Of a DNA stretch of 64,000 nt, positions 11,158-22,995 are shown piece after piece. The stretch lies in contig CM040432.1 of the NCBI GenBank assembly GCA_022702705.1, positions 45,162,540 to 45,226,539 on the forward strand, written 5' to 3'. The notes under the pieces were generated by a model. The model did not search any database, had not been told where the DNA came from, and saw only the letters and a program-made list of their open reading frames with translations. Source of the stretch: Papilionanthe hookeriana x Papilionanthe teres (lineage: Eukaryota; Streptophyta; Magnoliopsida; Asparagales; Orchidaceae). Both the position numbers and the translations under genes were made by a program. Positions within the stretch are counted from its first letter, which is position 1; each line of letters starts with the position of its first letter.

Positions 11158-12896
11158 TGACCCACTCTGCGCACTTAGCGTAATTCTAATTTTTGTAACA
11201 AGTATATAATATATTCTTTTAATAACAGAGTTACTAATCAACGCAAGTATACGTATCGTTCAAGTAATACAAGGCTCTAGTGGAGTCCTAGATATTGATC
11301 CCTCAGGGAATATTTTAGAGGCTATGGACTAGGATTATAGAACCCAATTCAGAATTAAAACTTGTAAATCGAAATTGCCTATCTGTCACTACTATGCAAT
11401 CGACAATAATTTGAAGTTTTAAATAAACTAGTTCTACTAACCGATAACAAATTCTAGTAATAAAGCGAAGTTCAAATATATAAGCAATAATCTTTCTCCT
11501 TTGTTAAGAAATTTAAGTGAATGGATAGTTTGAATTAGTTTAAAATGGTGTTGTGCCAAATAGGAGCATACCTATTCTTTACCCTTTGGTCCAGGCATAA
11601 AGAACATTGATTAATCCAATGCTTGGTTACTGAATCTGCGGCTAGGCTGGGAGGATATCAGCTTTCACTTCGAAGCTCCCACGTTCCCCTCACCTGAGGG
11701 ATAACACTACACTTCAACACCCAAATGATAGGACCGAATTGAGGATTTTAGCCTGTCACTCTAAAATCTCCAATTCTACGCTCGATGAATATTATCTCCC
11801 TATTTATTTGCACCCTACTTCCAAGGATTTTCTTCTCTATGCATCTCGGATGTAATCTTTACTATAGTTGTTAAATTCAACATATTTTAACTAATTAATT
11901 GGCCAAATTGAAAGTAAATTAAGATCTAAGTAAAAGATTATCACAACTTCTTTAAAATTTTATTGGCACACTAATTCAAAATTCCATTTCACAAAAATAT
12001 CAAAACAAGGAGAAAGACATAAAAACTACTCAGAATTCATGGAGAGGATACAATAAAACTTGGATTTCATATATAAAAACAAAGTTATACAAACTAGAGT
12101 AAATAAATACAACTTATCTTAAATTCCTCTCCAAGAAAACTCCTTGAAGTTCCTCTGAATCTCTTCCTTTCTTTACAGTAACCAGAATTCTCCATCGAAA
12201 CGACAATGAAGAAGAGATCTCTCACTTCCCTTCCACTCTAACAATCTCTTGAAGAATTCCTCACCAATTTCACTAATTTGAACTCACTGACTAACAGTCT
12301 AGACTCTAAATGGACTCACTGGACTCACACACTTGACTCTCTAAAGGATTAGAATGACATGTGGTGAACACAAATGGATGCTAATGAAACTAATTGGAGG
12401 CTAGTGGACCCTTTTTTTCAGCCCCAAATTGTTCCTTTTAAAGTAAATGAAGAGTCTCCAAGAGCTTTCCAAGCATCCCTTCAAAAATCGTCCACATTGA
12501 ATGCACCTCATGAAAGAACCATCGATCCCACCGTCGGCGGCCTCGAGCTCGCCGTCGGCGGCCTTCTAGAATACTTAGCCTTGGACCCCTTCTGAATAAG
12601 ACCCGCTGTCGGCGGCCTCGATCTCGCCGTCGGTAGGCTCCCATGTAATATATTCTGAACTCTCGAGAAAAACACGTCGTCGGCACCATCAACCTCGCCG
12701 TCGGCACCCCAGATCAAATTTTCACAATTTTGGTCCTTTTTACTCCAAATTCGCTCCTTTTTGCATATTTTCGCTTCATTATCCATAAATCAACATACCT
12801 GTAGAAAAACACCAAATGTACCCTTCTTTAAAGTGAAATATCATCAAAATCAATATAAAATAGGCATGAAAATCTTAACATTTTTTCCTTGGGTCA
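11158..12896 (-). repeat. Element C 3' LTR
   Basis: 1739 bp, TGACCCA at 11158 to TGGGTCA at 12896 (plus-strand view). U3 carries three GCCGTCGGC-type clusters (about 12527-12556, 12600-12640, 12676-12708), including CCGTCGGCGGCCTCGAGCTC. U5 carries CAAGTATACGTATCG and CTCTAGTGGAGTCC. Confidence 0.93.
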
Positions 12897-12900
12897 AAAT

Positions 12901-12912
12901 CCCCCAAACTTA
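12901..12912 (-). other. Element C polypurine tract
   Basis: The minus strand reads TAAGTTTGGGGG a few bases before the 3' LTR start, the priming site for plus-strand DNA. G has the same tract at 27128-27139. Confidence 0.85.
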
Positions 12913-13280
12913 ACTATTACTTGTCCTCAAGTAATTTTTAGTACTACATAAAAGTTATGATTCATTGTGGTAAAGTTTTAATTCAGAAATACTATAATTT
13001 TGATTTAAATAAATATTATAACAAGAATTCTTAGAAATATTTTCAAATAATTAGATTAACTCTGTAGAATTAAGGCTATCTAGTCATCAAGTCTAAGAGT
13101 TCTAGTTTTCTTTTCATTTTAAGAATGACTATATGTTGCAATATCAATTCACTTAGAATATTCAGAAGATAGGAATATCATGAGTACACTACTAGTAAAG
13201 AAACTAGTCATAAATATAAGTTCAGAAATGCTTTTAGTTTTTATTTTAGGTTAATCCAGTGAAGCCAATTTTTGATAAGA
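12913..13280 (-). other. Element C internal 3' non-coding remnant
   Basis: No ORF. It resembles the region just inside the 3' LTR of G (27140-27510): both share TTGTCCTCAAGT near the tract and AAGTGAAGCCAATTTT further in. It is cut at 13280 by the LTR of D. Confidence 0.7.
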
Positions 13281-15277
13281 TGACAAGCCTAAAATATATA
13301 CGCTTTTTGCTATATCATTTTATTTATTTTTGATGATATTAAACTTTAAAGGAAGGTATTTTGTATATTTTTTAGTTTTAGGTACAAGAAATGATGATTA
13401 GAGTAAAAGGAAGCAAAAACGGTGCAATTTGGAGCAAAAACGAGAAAGAAATGAATTTCTGCCCTGACACCTTTCATTAAGTCTTTTGATGCTTAATCTC
13501 TTTTATACTTCTTGCATATTTTTGAATAAGATTACACTTTAAAAAAAGGTTGTTTTTATACTTATTTTGTAGGTCTATCTGTTACGAACGCAACACAACT
13601 GAAATGGAGCGAAACGGAGTTGAAACGGAGCTAAACGGAGCGAAACGGTGGAGCCGCGCAGCAGCCTGCTCGCTGCGGCGAGATCGATCTCGCTGAAGGC
13701 GAGATTTTCCCGAGACCACCGAAAAGTGCCCAAAAAGGCCTCTGACAGCGGCCTCGAACCCGCCGACATCGGCCCGGACGACCACGAACCGACTTTTGGC
13801 GGTTTTGGACCAATATTCGACGTATTTGGACGCTTTTTTCAAGGTGTGCTTAAGGAAACTCTTCAGAATTCGTCCATGTTCTTTAAAAATGACAAATTTG
13901 TGTTAGAAATGTGTAGATTAGAGAGGAGAAAAGTGGAGAAAAATAATAGAGGAAATGAGAGAAAACTTGGAGGAATGTTTAGGATTCTTAGATTAAGAGT
14001 AGAAATGTAGATTTCTACCTTTTTGGAGAGATTGGAGAGGAGAATTTAAGAGACTTTGTAAGGGATTTTGCTAGCATTGCATGAATCACCGGGAGACTTT
14101 ATGGGAGAGATCTTCGTCTTTCTTTCAAAGGGAAAAAGCTAAGTATTGTTCTTCATTAACTTATAATTTTGTAAACTTTTATTTAATGGATTTGCTTTGG
14201 TTAAATGAAGTTTCATTTGTATTTTTTTCATACTTTGAGACATATCTCTTACTCTTTCTTCTTCTTTGAAAATAGTGGCATAAGAAGATTATGCCATTGT
14301 TTTCCTTTTACTTTTCTTTTGCAATGATTAGAAATCATGTTTAGGATTTTGTGATGCATGGTAGAAGTAAATTTAATTACAAATGTGATGGTTTTTACTT
14401 GCACTTTATTTACATTGCAATAAGGGCCCATTGTAGTGTTAAAATTCGTTGTAGTTGCATCGACCCAAAAGGGCGGTGTAATTCTCAACAAAGTTAAACC
14501 ACATTCAAATTCCATGGATGGTGAAGTTCATGGGGATTGAATGCAAATAAATAGGGAAATATAATTATCGGGCGTAGAATTGGAGATTTTAGAGTGACAG
14601 TCTAAAATCCTCAATTCGGTCCTATCATTTGGGTGCTGAAGTGTAGATGTTAGCCCTTAAGGGAGGGGAACGTGGGAGCTCCGAAGTGGCAACCGGTATC
14701 CTCCCAGTCTAGCCGCAGATTCAGTAAACAAGCATAGGATTAGTCAATGTTCTTTATGCTTGGACCAAAGGGTAAAGAATATGATTACTCTTGTTTGGCA
14801 CATACAATATTAAATGCATCTCATTCCTATACATTATCTATTTCATTACATAAGAATAATAGTTTTTAATATCTCAAAATTCTCCAAACCAACTCATCCA
14901 AAAAGGGTATTTTTGGAATTATTATTTGCATTTAGTTATAGTTACTATCTTTACATTTAACACTTGCATTTAGGAGTAGTTGCTAGATAAAACACAACTT
15001 TAATCGACATTCCAACCTAAGGAGTAATTGTAGTAGACTAAAATTTGACTAAAGACTTCTTACTTCACTTCCTCGTGGGATCGATACTGGGGTTTTTAAA
15101 GAAAACTCTATATTACTTGAAATGATATGTATACTTGCGTAGTACCCCTAGTGTGTAAAATATTTTTCATTTTTTATATTATTTAAGATTTTACACACCA
15201 GCCGCTATTTATAAATCGGGTCAAATTTTTTGCCATCTTTTGGAAGTTAAATTACTGCGTAATTGAGGGTCGGGTCA
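13281..15277 (+). repeat. Element D LTR with PBS remnant, inside element C
   Basis: Starts TGACAAGCC and ends CGGGTCA at 15277, about 1997 bp; an internal CGGGTCAAATTTTTT at 15217-15230 could be read as an earlier end. Contains the subterminal GATATTAAACTTTAAAGGAAGG block, GGAGCAAAAACGAG, GC-rich motifs of the GCCG/CGGC class (13655-13700, 13740-13790), GACCAAAGGGTAAAGAATA, and U5 with GTATACTTGCG. Beyond it TTTTTGAAGCAATTGCAGG is a decayed tRNA-Asp PBS (14 of 19 by eye), then the element is deleted. Left flank TAAGA (13276-13280) has no partner, as expected for a truncated copy. Confidence 0.78.
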
Positions 15278-15304
15278 AGTTTTTGAAGCAATTGCAGGTT
15301 TAAG
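15278..15304. other. Deletion junction between elements D and C
   Basis: AATTGCAGGTTTAAG at 15290-15304 repeats exactly 75 bp later at 15365-15379 inside the C gag. The junction therefore looks like an end-joining event with filler copied from nearby, or a decayed D primer site joined at microhomology. Confidence 0.55.
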
Positions 15305-15619
15305 ATGTAAATTAGGATCTTCATTTCAAGTTTCACCAATTTGATTGTATTGTACCATTTGGATAATTGCAGGTTTAAGCTCAAATGAATTATCGGCTAC
15401 ATCAGAATTTTTGATAGTTAAGTGAATTTCATCTAATGTAGGGTTAGCGTAATCTCTTAGTGGTCTAGATTGATGTTCATTTTCTATTCTTTGGTTATTT
15501 ACGTTGTTTTCCATTATTTCAAAATTTTTAGGTTCTTTTCTCAGTTTTCTAATTCTCCTAACAGTGCGTTCTAATTCCGAATCGTAGGGTATAAGATTTT
15601 TAGAACCAAATTTACGCAT
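15305..15619 (-). pseudogene. Element C gag N-terminal fragment
   Basis: Start ATG at 15619 gives MRKFGSKNLIPYDSELE, then RPLRDYANPTLDEIHLTI, SFELKPAIIQMVQYNQIGET, a stop, and EDPNLHL, where the fragment ends at the deletion junction. Close in sequence to the gag of M (61739 on). The rest of gag and all of pol are missing. Confidence 0.9.
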
Positions 15620-15728
15620 ACAATCGAAATCAGTAAACAGAAAAAAATAGTTAACTAAATAAATTGTAATTCTATTAAAAAGTTTACTAACAGTCCTAAA
15701 TTGTTCGCTACTCTAATTATGTTATATT

Positions 15729-15745
15729 CCCCGGCAACGGTGCCA
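15729..15745 (-). other. Element C primer-binding site (tRNA-Asp)
   Basis: Minus strand TGGCACCGTTGCCGGGG, one mismatch from the tRNA-Asp complement, six bases inside the 5' LTR end. Confidence 0.92.
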
Positions 15746-15751
15746 AAAACT

Positions 15752-17463
15752 TGACCCACTCCGCGCACTCAGCGTAATTCTAATTTTTGTAACAAGTATA
15801 TAACATATTCTTTTAATCGCAGAGTTACTAATCAATGCAAGTATACGTATCGTTCAAGTAATACAGGGCTCTAGTGGAGTCCTAGATATCGATCCCTCAG
15901 GGAATATTTTAGAGGCTACGAACTAGGATTATAGAACCCAAATTAGAATCACAACATGTAAATCGAAATTAATTATCTATCACTAATATGCAATCGACAA
16001 TAATTTGATGTTTTAAATAAACTAGTTCTACTAACCGATAACTAATTCTACTAATAAAGCAAAGTTCAAATATATAAGCAAGAATATTTCTCCTTTGTTA
16101 AGAAATTTAAGCGAATGAATAATTTGAATTAGTTTAAAATGGTGTTGTGCCAAATAGGAGCATACCTATTATTTACCCTTTAGTCCAGTCATAAAGAACA
16201 TTGACTAATCATATACTTGGCTACTAAATCTGCGGCTAGGCTAGAGAATACGGGCTCTCACTTCGATGCTCCCACGTTCCCCTCGCCTGAGGGCTAACAT
16301 ATACACTTCAGCACCCAAACGATAGGACCGAATTGAGGATTTTAGCCTGTCACTCTAAAATCTCCAATTCTACACCCGATGAATATTATTTCCCTATTTA
16401 TTTTCACCCTACTTCCAAGGATTTTGATCTCCCTGAATCTCGGATGTAATCTTTACTATAGTCAATTGGCCAGATTGACAGTAAATTAAGATCTAAGTAA
16501 AAGATTATCACAACTTCTTTAAACTTTTATTGGCACACTAATTCAAAATTCCATTTCACAAAAATATCAAAACAAGGGGAAAGACAGAAAAACTACTCTA
16601 AATTCATAGAGAGGGTACAATAAAACTTGGATTTCATATATAAAAACAAAGTTCTGTAAACTAAAGTAAATAAATACAACTTATCTTAAATTCGTCCCCA
16701 AGCAAACTCCTTGAAGTTCCTCTGAATCTCTTCCTTTCTTTACAATACGCAGAATTCTCCTTTGAAAAGGAAATGAAGAAGAGATCTCTCACTTCCCTTC
16801 CACTCTTAAAATCTCTCGAAGAATTCCTCACAAATTTAACTATTTTGAACTCACTCACTAACAATCTAGACTCTAAATGGACTCACTAGACTCAGAAACT
16901 TGACTCTCTAAAGGATTAGAATGACACGTAGTGAACACAAATGGACGTTAATGGAACCAATTGGATGCTAGTGGACCCTTTTTTTTCGGCCCCAAATTGT
17001 TCCTTTTAAAGTAAATGAAGAATCTCCAAGAGTTTTCCAAGCATCCCTTCAAAAATCATCCACATTCAATGCACCTCGTGAAAGAACCATCGATCCCGCC
17101 GTCGGCGGCCTCGCGTTCGCCATCAGCGGCCTTCTAGAATACTTAGCCTTGGACCCCTTCTGAATAAGCCCTACTGTCGGTAGCCTCGATCTCGCCGTCG
17201 GCTGGCTACCATGTAATATATTATGAACTCTTGGGAAAAACACACTGTTGGTTCCATCAACCTCGTCTTCGGTGCCCTAGATCAAATTTTCATAATTTTG
17301 CTCCTTTTTGCTCCAAATTTGCTCTTTTTGCATATTTTTGCTTCATTTTCTATAAATCAACATACCTGCAGAAAAATACCAAAAATACCCTTCTTTAAAG
17401 TGCTATATCATAAAAATCAATATAAAATAGGCATGAAAATCTTCACCTTTTTTCCTTGGGTCA
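15752..17463 (-). repeat. Element C 5' LTR
   Basis: 1712 bp with the same ends and layout as 11158-12896. Motif clusters lie at about 17098-17130, 17163-17205 and 17240-17280. The TSD AACAC follows directly at 17464. Confidence 0.93.
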
Positions 17464-18994
17464 AACACCATCTAAAGATCCTAATTTACATCTAGTTAGT
17501 TTTCTAGAACTGTGTGCTACATTTAAATATGACGGAGTGTCAGATAATATTGTTAGACTTAGAATTTTTTCTTTTTCATTATAGGATAAAGCTAAGGTGT
17601 GTTAAACTCATTATCACATGGATCTATCAGAACTTGGGGAGATTTATCTAAAAAATTTTTATCTAAATATTTCCCACCATCAAAAACTGCAAAGCTAAGA
17701 AATGATATCACCTCTTTTTGTCAGTTTGAAGGGGAATCAATATACAAAGCTTTAGAACAATTTAATAATATTCTTATGAAGTGTCCACACCATACTTTAC
17801 CTGATTGGTTAATAATTCAAACTTTCTATAATGGATTAGTGGATCTCTTAGATCTGTCATTGATGTTGTTGTTGTTGGTTCATTAATTTCAAAACCATTT
17901 GATAAAGCACATTCTTTAATTGAATAAAAGCTAACTAACCATTTTCAGTGGCTCTCTGAAATGTTTAATCTCAAGCGAGTAGCCAGTGTGATTCTGATGC
18001 TCTGTTAATATTGGCCACTCAAATGGTTGTAATATCAAACAAGATAGATCAAGTTGGAATGAATTTATCTCAAACACCTCTTGTGGTTATCGAAAATTCA
18101 TTGGGACAAATGTTAGATTCTCAATCATCATATAAGACTTTGAATGTAATAAATAATTGACTTATTAACCCATATTTAAATGATTAAATTCCTGATTGGG
18201 AAAATCACCCTAATTTTGGTTGGAATAATAATAACTCTAATATTGTAAATCCGCAATGGGGGAACAATCAAGTGAACCCTTTGGGAAATGTTAATAACCA
18301 GGGAAGTAATAATTATAAACCATATTATCCTCCAGACTTTAATAGTAACCAACAATTTAAGGAGAAGAAATTGTTTATGGAAGATTTCTATTACAAATGG
18401 GTTATCAATTACAAAGTCAAGAAGTTGCAATTATAAACCTTGAAAATTAAATGGGACATATTGCTACTACAATTAGTAATAGGCCTCAAGGAGATCTACC
18501 TAGCTCTGTTGAAATTAATCATAATTACCAGAATGAAGAGTAAATTAAGGCTATCAACTAAAAAGTGGAAAAGAAGTGGAGTAAAAAGTTCAAAAAGAGT
18601 TAAAGTTGAGAAAGAAGGGGTGGAAACTGAAAAGTTTGAGGAAGATATGCCTCACAACTTAGAAACCCTATTAAATCAATGAAGTCTAAAGTAGAAAAAC
18701 CACCATCTCCATTTCCTCAAAAACTGAGACAGCAAAAAGTGGATAAAATGTTTTTGAATTCTTATAAATATTTAGGAAATTAACCATAAACATTCCATTT
18801 GTTAAAGCCATGGAACAAATTCCAAGTTATGTAAAGTTTATGAAGGATACACTTTATAAAAAAAGAAAGTTTACAAATAATGAGGCTGTTGCGATTAGTG
18901 AGAAGTTTTGGGCTATAATTCAAAAAAAGCTTCCTGAAAACTTAAATATCCTAGTAGTTTTACTATTCCTTGTGCTATAGTAGAGATTTTTTTG
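17464..18994 (+). pseudogene. Element B gag, continued after element C
   Basis: Resumes as TPSKDPNLHL, SFLELCATFKYDGVSD, then in another frame LNSLSHGSIRTWGDLSKKFL, KYFPPSKTAKLRNDITSFCQ, CPHHTLPDWLIIQTFYNGLV. Downstream are the Asn/Pro-rich tail (PYYPPDFN-like) near 18316, a QLQSQE-type repeat near 18410, and the basic linker with KKRKFTNNE near 18865. Multiple stops and frameshifts. Homologous to A and M gag; no zinc knuckle seen. Confidence 0.88.
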
Positions 18995-19643
18995 AAAAGC
19001 TTTGTGTGATTTGGGAGCCAGTATTAACCTTATTCCTCTATCTCTTTTCAGAAGGTTAGGTTTATGAGAGATTTCCCCCACTATTTTAACTCTTCAGTTA
19101 GGTGATCGTTCAATCATTTATCCTAAAGGAGTAATTGAAGATGTATTAGTAAAAGTTGATAAATTTATTTTCCCTGTGGATTTTATTGTGTTAGATATGG
19201 AGGAAGATAAAGAAATTCCAATCATTTTAGGGAAACCATTTCTTGATAATGGAAGAGCTTTGATTGACATACAAAAAGGAGAGTTAACCATGAGAGTCAA
19301 GGATTAAGAAGTTACATTTAATATATCAAAATCAATGAAATGCCCAACAAAAGGAAGAGATGATGAATACTTCAGAATGGAAATTAGTGATTATTTAAGC
19401 AATGAATATTTCATATATAATTTTGAAGAGAAAATTAGAGAAGAACATTTGGAGCATGTAGAAGAGGATAAAATGCAAGATAAATCCATAGAAGTAAGTA
19501 ATGAGGATTTGGATTATGTTCAGGAACGATTTGAGCTATTGGACACTACAACAAATAGTAAGAATCTTAGTCTTTTAAGAGAAATACCTCTTGAGCTTAA
19601 GCTAAAGATACTTACTACACATTTAAAGTATGTTTTTTTTTAG
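18995..19643 (+). pseudogene. Element B aspartic protease and linker
   Basis: KALCDLGASINLIPLSLFRR carries the catalytic Asp. It is followed by LTLQLGDRSIIYPKGVIEDV, FIVLDMEEDKEIPIILGKPF and GELTMRVKD, with stops near 19064 and 19305. The 19335-19643 stretch is an acidic linker (DDEYFRMEISDYL, SNEDLDYVQERFELLD) ending KILTTHLKYVFF, the N-terminal edge of RT. Same layout in A, H and M. Confidence 0.86.
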
Positions 19644-20660
19644 GAAATTTATCTATATTATCTATTACAATATCCTCGGATTTAACTGAATTACAAGAAC
19701 AAAAATTATTGGAAACTTTAGAAAAATATAAGAAAGCTTTTGGATGGACATTAACTGATATTAAAGGAATTAGTCCTTTGATTTTTATGCATAGAATTTT
19801 ATTGGAAGAACATCATGAACCTAAAGCTGATCCTCAAAGGAGATTAAACCCTATGATGAAAGAAGTGGTTAAAAAAGAAATTTTAAAATTGTTAGATGTC
19901 AGAATCATTTATCCTATTTTGAACGGTTCTTTGGTGAGTCCAATTCACTGCGCTTCTAAGAAATTGGATGTGACTATAGCTATAAAGGAGAAAAATGAAT
20001 TAATACCAACAAGACAAGTCACGGGTTGGCGTATTTGTATTGATTTTAGAAAATTAAATTATGCCACTAGTAAAGATCACTTTCCTCTACCTTTTAGACC
20101 AAATGTTGGATAGGCTAGCTAGGCACAAATATATCATTTTGGATTGATATACTGGGTATCATCAAAGTCTTATTGTTCATAAGGATTAACACAAGACAAC
20201 ATTCACTAGTCCTTATGACACTTTTGTTTTTAGACGAATGTCCTTTGGTTTATGTAATGCACCTGCAACATTTCAAAGATGTGTGATATCATTATCTGTG
20301 ATTTAATTAAAAAAGGGATAGAAGTTTTTATGGATTATTTTTCAGCGTTCAGAACTTCATTTGAATCATTTTTAAATCATTTAGAAAAAGTTTTGGAACA
20401 ATGTGAAGAAACAAGTTTAGTTTTAAATTTGGATAAATGTCAATTTAAGGTTGCAGGGGGAATTTTACTTGGGCATAAAATTTCTGAATACAATATGAAA
20501 GTAGATCCGACAAAAAATTAAGTTATAGCTAAACTACCTCCTCCTACTACTGTGAGAGGGGTTAGAAGTTTTTTAGGACATGCTAGTTTCTATACACGAT
20601 ATATTAAAGATTTTTAAAAAATTACTAAGCCTTTATTCCAATTTTTAGAAAAAGATGCAA
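19644..20660 (+). pseudogene. Element B reverse transcriptase
   Basis: KGISPLIFMHRILLEEHHEP, a DPQRRLNPMMKEVV strip, GWRICIDFRKLN, a frameshifted LDRLARHKY/DGYTGYHQ region (20100-20160), FRRMSFGLCNAPATFQR, then IKKGIEVFMDYFSAFRTSF (near 20320). The active-site strip reads FMDY, with Tyr for the second catalytic Asp, as in element A. Then LVLNLDKCQFKVAGGILLGH and VRGVRSFLGHASFY. Broken by several stops. Confidence 0.92.
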
Positions 20661-21260
20661 AATTTGATTTTAATCAAGAGTGCATTGATGCCTTTAAATT
20701 ATTAAAGAAAAAATTAATCTTTGCTCCTATAATAGTTTCACCTGATTGCGAGAAACCGTTTGAGCTAATGTGAGATGCTAGTCATTATACAATTGGAGCT
20801 GTTTTAAGGCAAAGATATGACAAAATTTGTAAAGTTCTATATTATGCTAGTAAATCTCTGAATGAAGCTCAAATTAATTATACCACTACTGAAAAAGAGT
20901 TATTAGCAACTGTATATGCTTTTGATAAATTTAGATCATATCTCATCGGAGCTAAATGTGTTGTGCATACGGATCACTCTTCTATAAAATATTTGATGCA
21001 AAAGAAGGACGTGAAACCAAGATTAAGATGGGTTCTTTTAATGCAAGAATTTAGCTTTGTAGTAGTAGATAGAAATGGATCTGAAAATCAAATAAGCGAT
21101 CATTTATTTAGGTTGGAATATGAAAAATCATATAATCTTGAAAGTGAAATTAACAAAAATTTTCCTGATGAAAAATTATACACCATTAAAGAGAGGCAAA
21201 TACCATGTTATGCAGATATAATTAACTTTATCGTTAGTGATCTTATACTTTACTGATTAA
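20661..21260 (+). pseudogene. Element B RNase H
   Basis: Connection region (LICAPIIVSPDCEKPFELM-like, stop, ASHYTIGAVL), then VYYASKSLNEAQINYTTTEK, AFDKFRSYLIGAKCVVHTDH, SSIKYLMQKKDVKPRLRWVL, VDRNGSENQISDHLFRLE and the acidic tail before IPCYADIINFIV. Relatively well preserved: the 20963-21256 frame is open for 97 codons. Confidence 0.85.
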
Positions 21261-22440
21261 CAATTCAATAATAGAAAAAATTCATTCACAATGCAAAATT
21301 TACTTTTGGGATGATCCATATTTATACAAATAATGTAAAGATCTAGTAATTCAAAAATATGTACCTTATGAAGAATCTGAACAAATTATTCATAAATTCA
21401 TGATTCTGAATTTGGAGGAAATTTTAGAATTGACAGAATGACAAAAAATTTTACAATCTGGATTTTATTGGCTTATTCTATTTAGGAATGTTAATACTTA
21501 TATAAAAACATGAGATCAATGTCAGTGAGTAGGTAATATTTCAAAAGGAATGAAATGCCTCTAAATTTTATTTTGGAAGTTGAAATTTTTTATGTTTGGG
21601 GATTAGATTTTTTGAGACCATTTGCTCCCTCCTTCAGAAATTAATATATATTAATTGCAATAGTTTATGTTTCAAAATGGATCGAGGGTGTTGCTTTACC
21701 CTAATGTGATGCTCGGAGTGTTTCAAAATTTTTAATGAAAATATTTTTACTAGATATGGAATAAGGATCTCATTTTAAGATTAAAAGAATTCAAAAATTA
21801 GTTGAAAAATATGATATTCAACATCGGATCTCCACTGCTTATCATCTCAGATGAGTGGCCTTGAAGAATTATCTAACCGTGAAATTAAAAAAATTTTGGA
21901 AAAAAACTATAAATCCTAACAAATTGGATTGTTTCGCTAGACTAGATACTGCATTATGGGCTTACATAATAACTTATAAAGCTCCTATATGAATGTCCCC
22001 ATATAGAATTATTTTTGGAAAACCCTGTCACTTACCTGTAAACTGAAGCATAAAGCTTATTGGGTTGTTAAGAATTTAATTTTAATTTAAAAGATGCTGG
22101 TGAGAAAAGACTATTGCAACTGAATGAAGTTGATGAGATCAGAAATAAATCTTATAAAAATACTAAGATTTATAAAGAAAGAATGAAAAATTTGCATGAT
22201 CAGAAGATAATAAAAAGATAATTAGAACATGGACGAGAAGTTTTATTGTTTAATACATGATTGAATTATTTCCCATAAATTTAAATTCCAGATGGATGGA
22301 TCCTTTTACTATTATAAACATTTACTCATATGAAGTAGCAGAAAGTGAAGATAAAAAAACTAAGAAAATATTTAAAGTTAATGGACATAAGTTGAAACCT
22401 TATTTGATGGGCATAGACCAATTTTTAAAGAGGTTTTAAT
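21261..22440 (+). pseudogene. Element B integrase
   Basis: Heavily frameshifted. Recognisable pieces: YVPYEESEQIIHKF, a zinc-finger remnant around TYIKT*DQCQ*VGN, VWGLDFL*PFAP (first catalytic Asp region), HRISTAYH-like sequence and ELSNREIKKILEK (Glu region), LWAYIITYKAPI, LLQLNEVDEIRNKSYKN, and the C-terminal MIELFPINLNSRWMDPFT with FKVNGHKLKPYL (22257-22439). The segment around the second catalytic Asp is deleted near 21755. Confidence 0.85.
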
Positions 22441-22995
22441 GTTGGATCACCCAAAGTAAAGACTAAGAATTTCGGGCTGACGACATTAAACCAAACGCTT
22501 TGTGGGAGACAACCCCTAGTTATCTTTGCAATTACTTTAAACTTGTTTTTATTTAAATAAAAATAAAAAAAACTCTTTTGATGAATTCTTTATACTTTGG
22601 AGACTTTCATTTATAAAAAAATGCCTAAAACATTTTAATTATTAAAGTTTATGAAAAGAATGAGAGTTATTTGAACCTTAGGCGAAGCAGTGCAAAAAGG
22701 TACACTTGCGTCATTGACGCTAAAACTGGCACCATCAGCGCTAAACTGGCGCTAAAAGCAAGACTTTCCAGAGAACCAGCATCGTTGGTGCCAGATTTTA
22801 GTGTCGATGGAGTTGCAATTAGAAAATCCACCCCGAAAACTTGTTTTGATAGGTTTTGGCTGAATATTCACTTTATAACATCTAAAACCTGCCATTTTGG
22901 AGTTAACCTGAATTAGAAGAGAGGGAGAGAATCCACTATTCTTGTTCTTATAGCTGTCAACTCCATAGGAACTTCCAAATATAAGATTTTCAATT
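22441..22995 (+). promoter_or_regulatory. Element B pol-env spacer
   Basis: After pol comes TGGGAGACAACCCC (22503-22516), a slightly mutated copy of the hairpin found in A, G and H. GGCGC/GCGCT-rich motifs follow at about 22680-22811 (CTGGCACCATCAGCGC, CTGGCGCTAAAAGC, TTGGTGCCAG), then TTTATAAC near 22873. No ORF-X. The same motif class occupies this element's LTR U3. The promoter role is inferred. Confidence 0.45.

Larger units (their letters stand above)
10087..11228 (+). repeat. Tandem duplication of element B leader, gag start and an edge of element C
   Basis: Copy 1 is 10087-10668 and copy 2 is 10669-11228. Each contains the PBS, a leader with a TA/TG microsatellite, the gag N-terminus (CCTTATGATTC, GACCTTTAAGATATTATGC, TTTGAACTTAAACC) and the first ~70 bp of C's LTR (GACCCACTCTG ... 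AATAACAGAG). Offset is 582 bp at the left and 560 bp at the right; the difference lies in the dinucleotide run. Because the unit crosses the B/C boundary, the duplication happened after C inserted. Confidence 0.88.
11158..17463 (-). mobile_element. Element C: internally deleted Athila-type element inside B gag
   Basis: Minus-strand element with 5' LTR 15752-17463 and 3' LTR 11158-12896. Both LTRs have TGACCCA...TGGGTCA ends. The TSD AACAC is perfect at 11153-11157 and 17464-17468. Internally only the PBS, leader and gag N-terminus (15305-15728) and a polypurine tract with 3' sequence (12897-13280) remain. Pol is gone, and D (13281-15277) lies between. By eye, one 150-bp stretch of the two LTRs differs at about one base in ten, so the insertion is old. 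Confidence 0.9.

Noticed and set aside
12374..12786. Overlapping GC-rich ORFs on both strands, also at 13575-14010 and 17049-17243
   Set aside because: They lie inside LTR U3 of C and D and reflect the GCCGTCGGC motifs; no homology between copies at protein level.
14081..14515. Hydrophobic ORFs near 14081-14269 and 14249-14515
   Set aside because: Low-complexity frames inside the D LTR.
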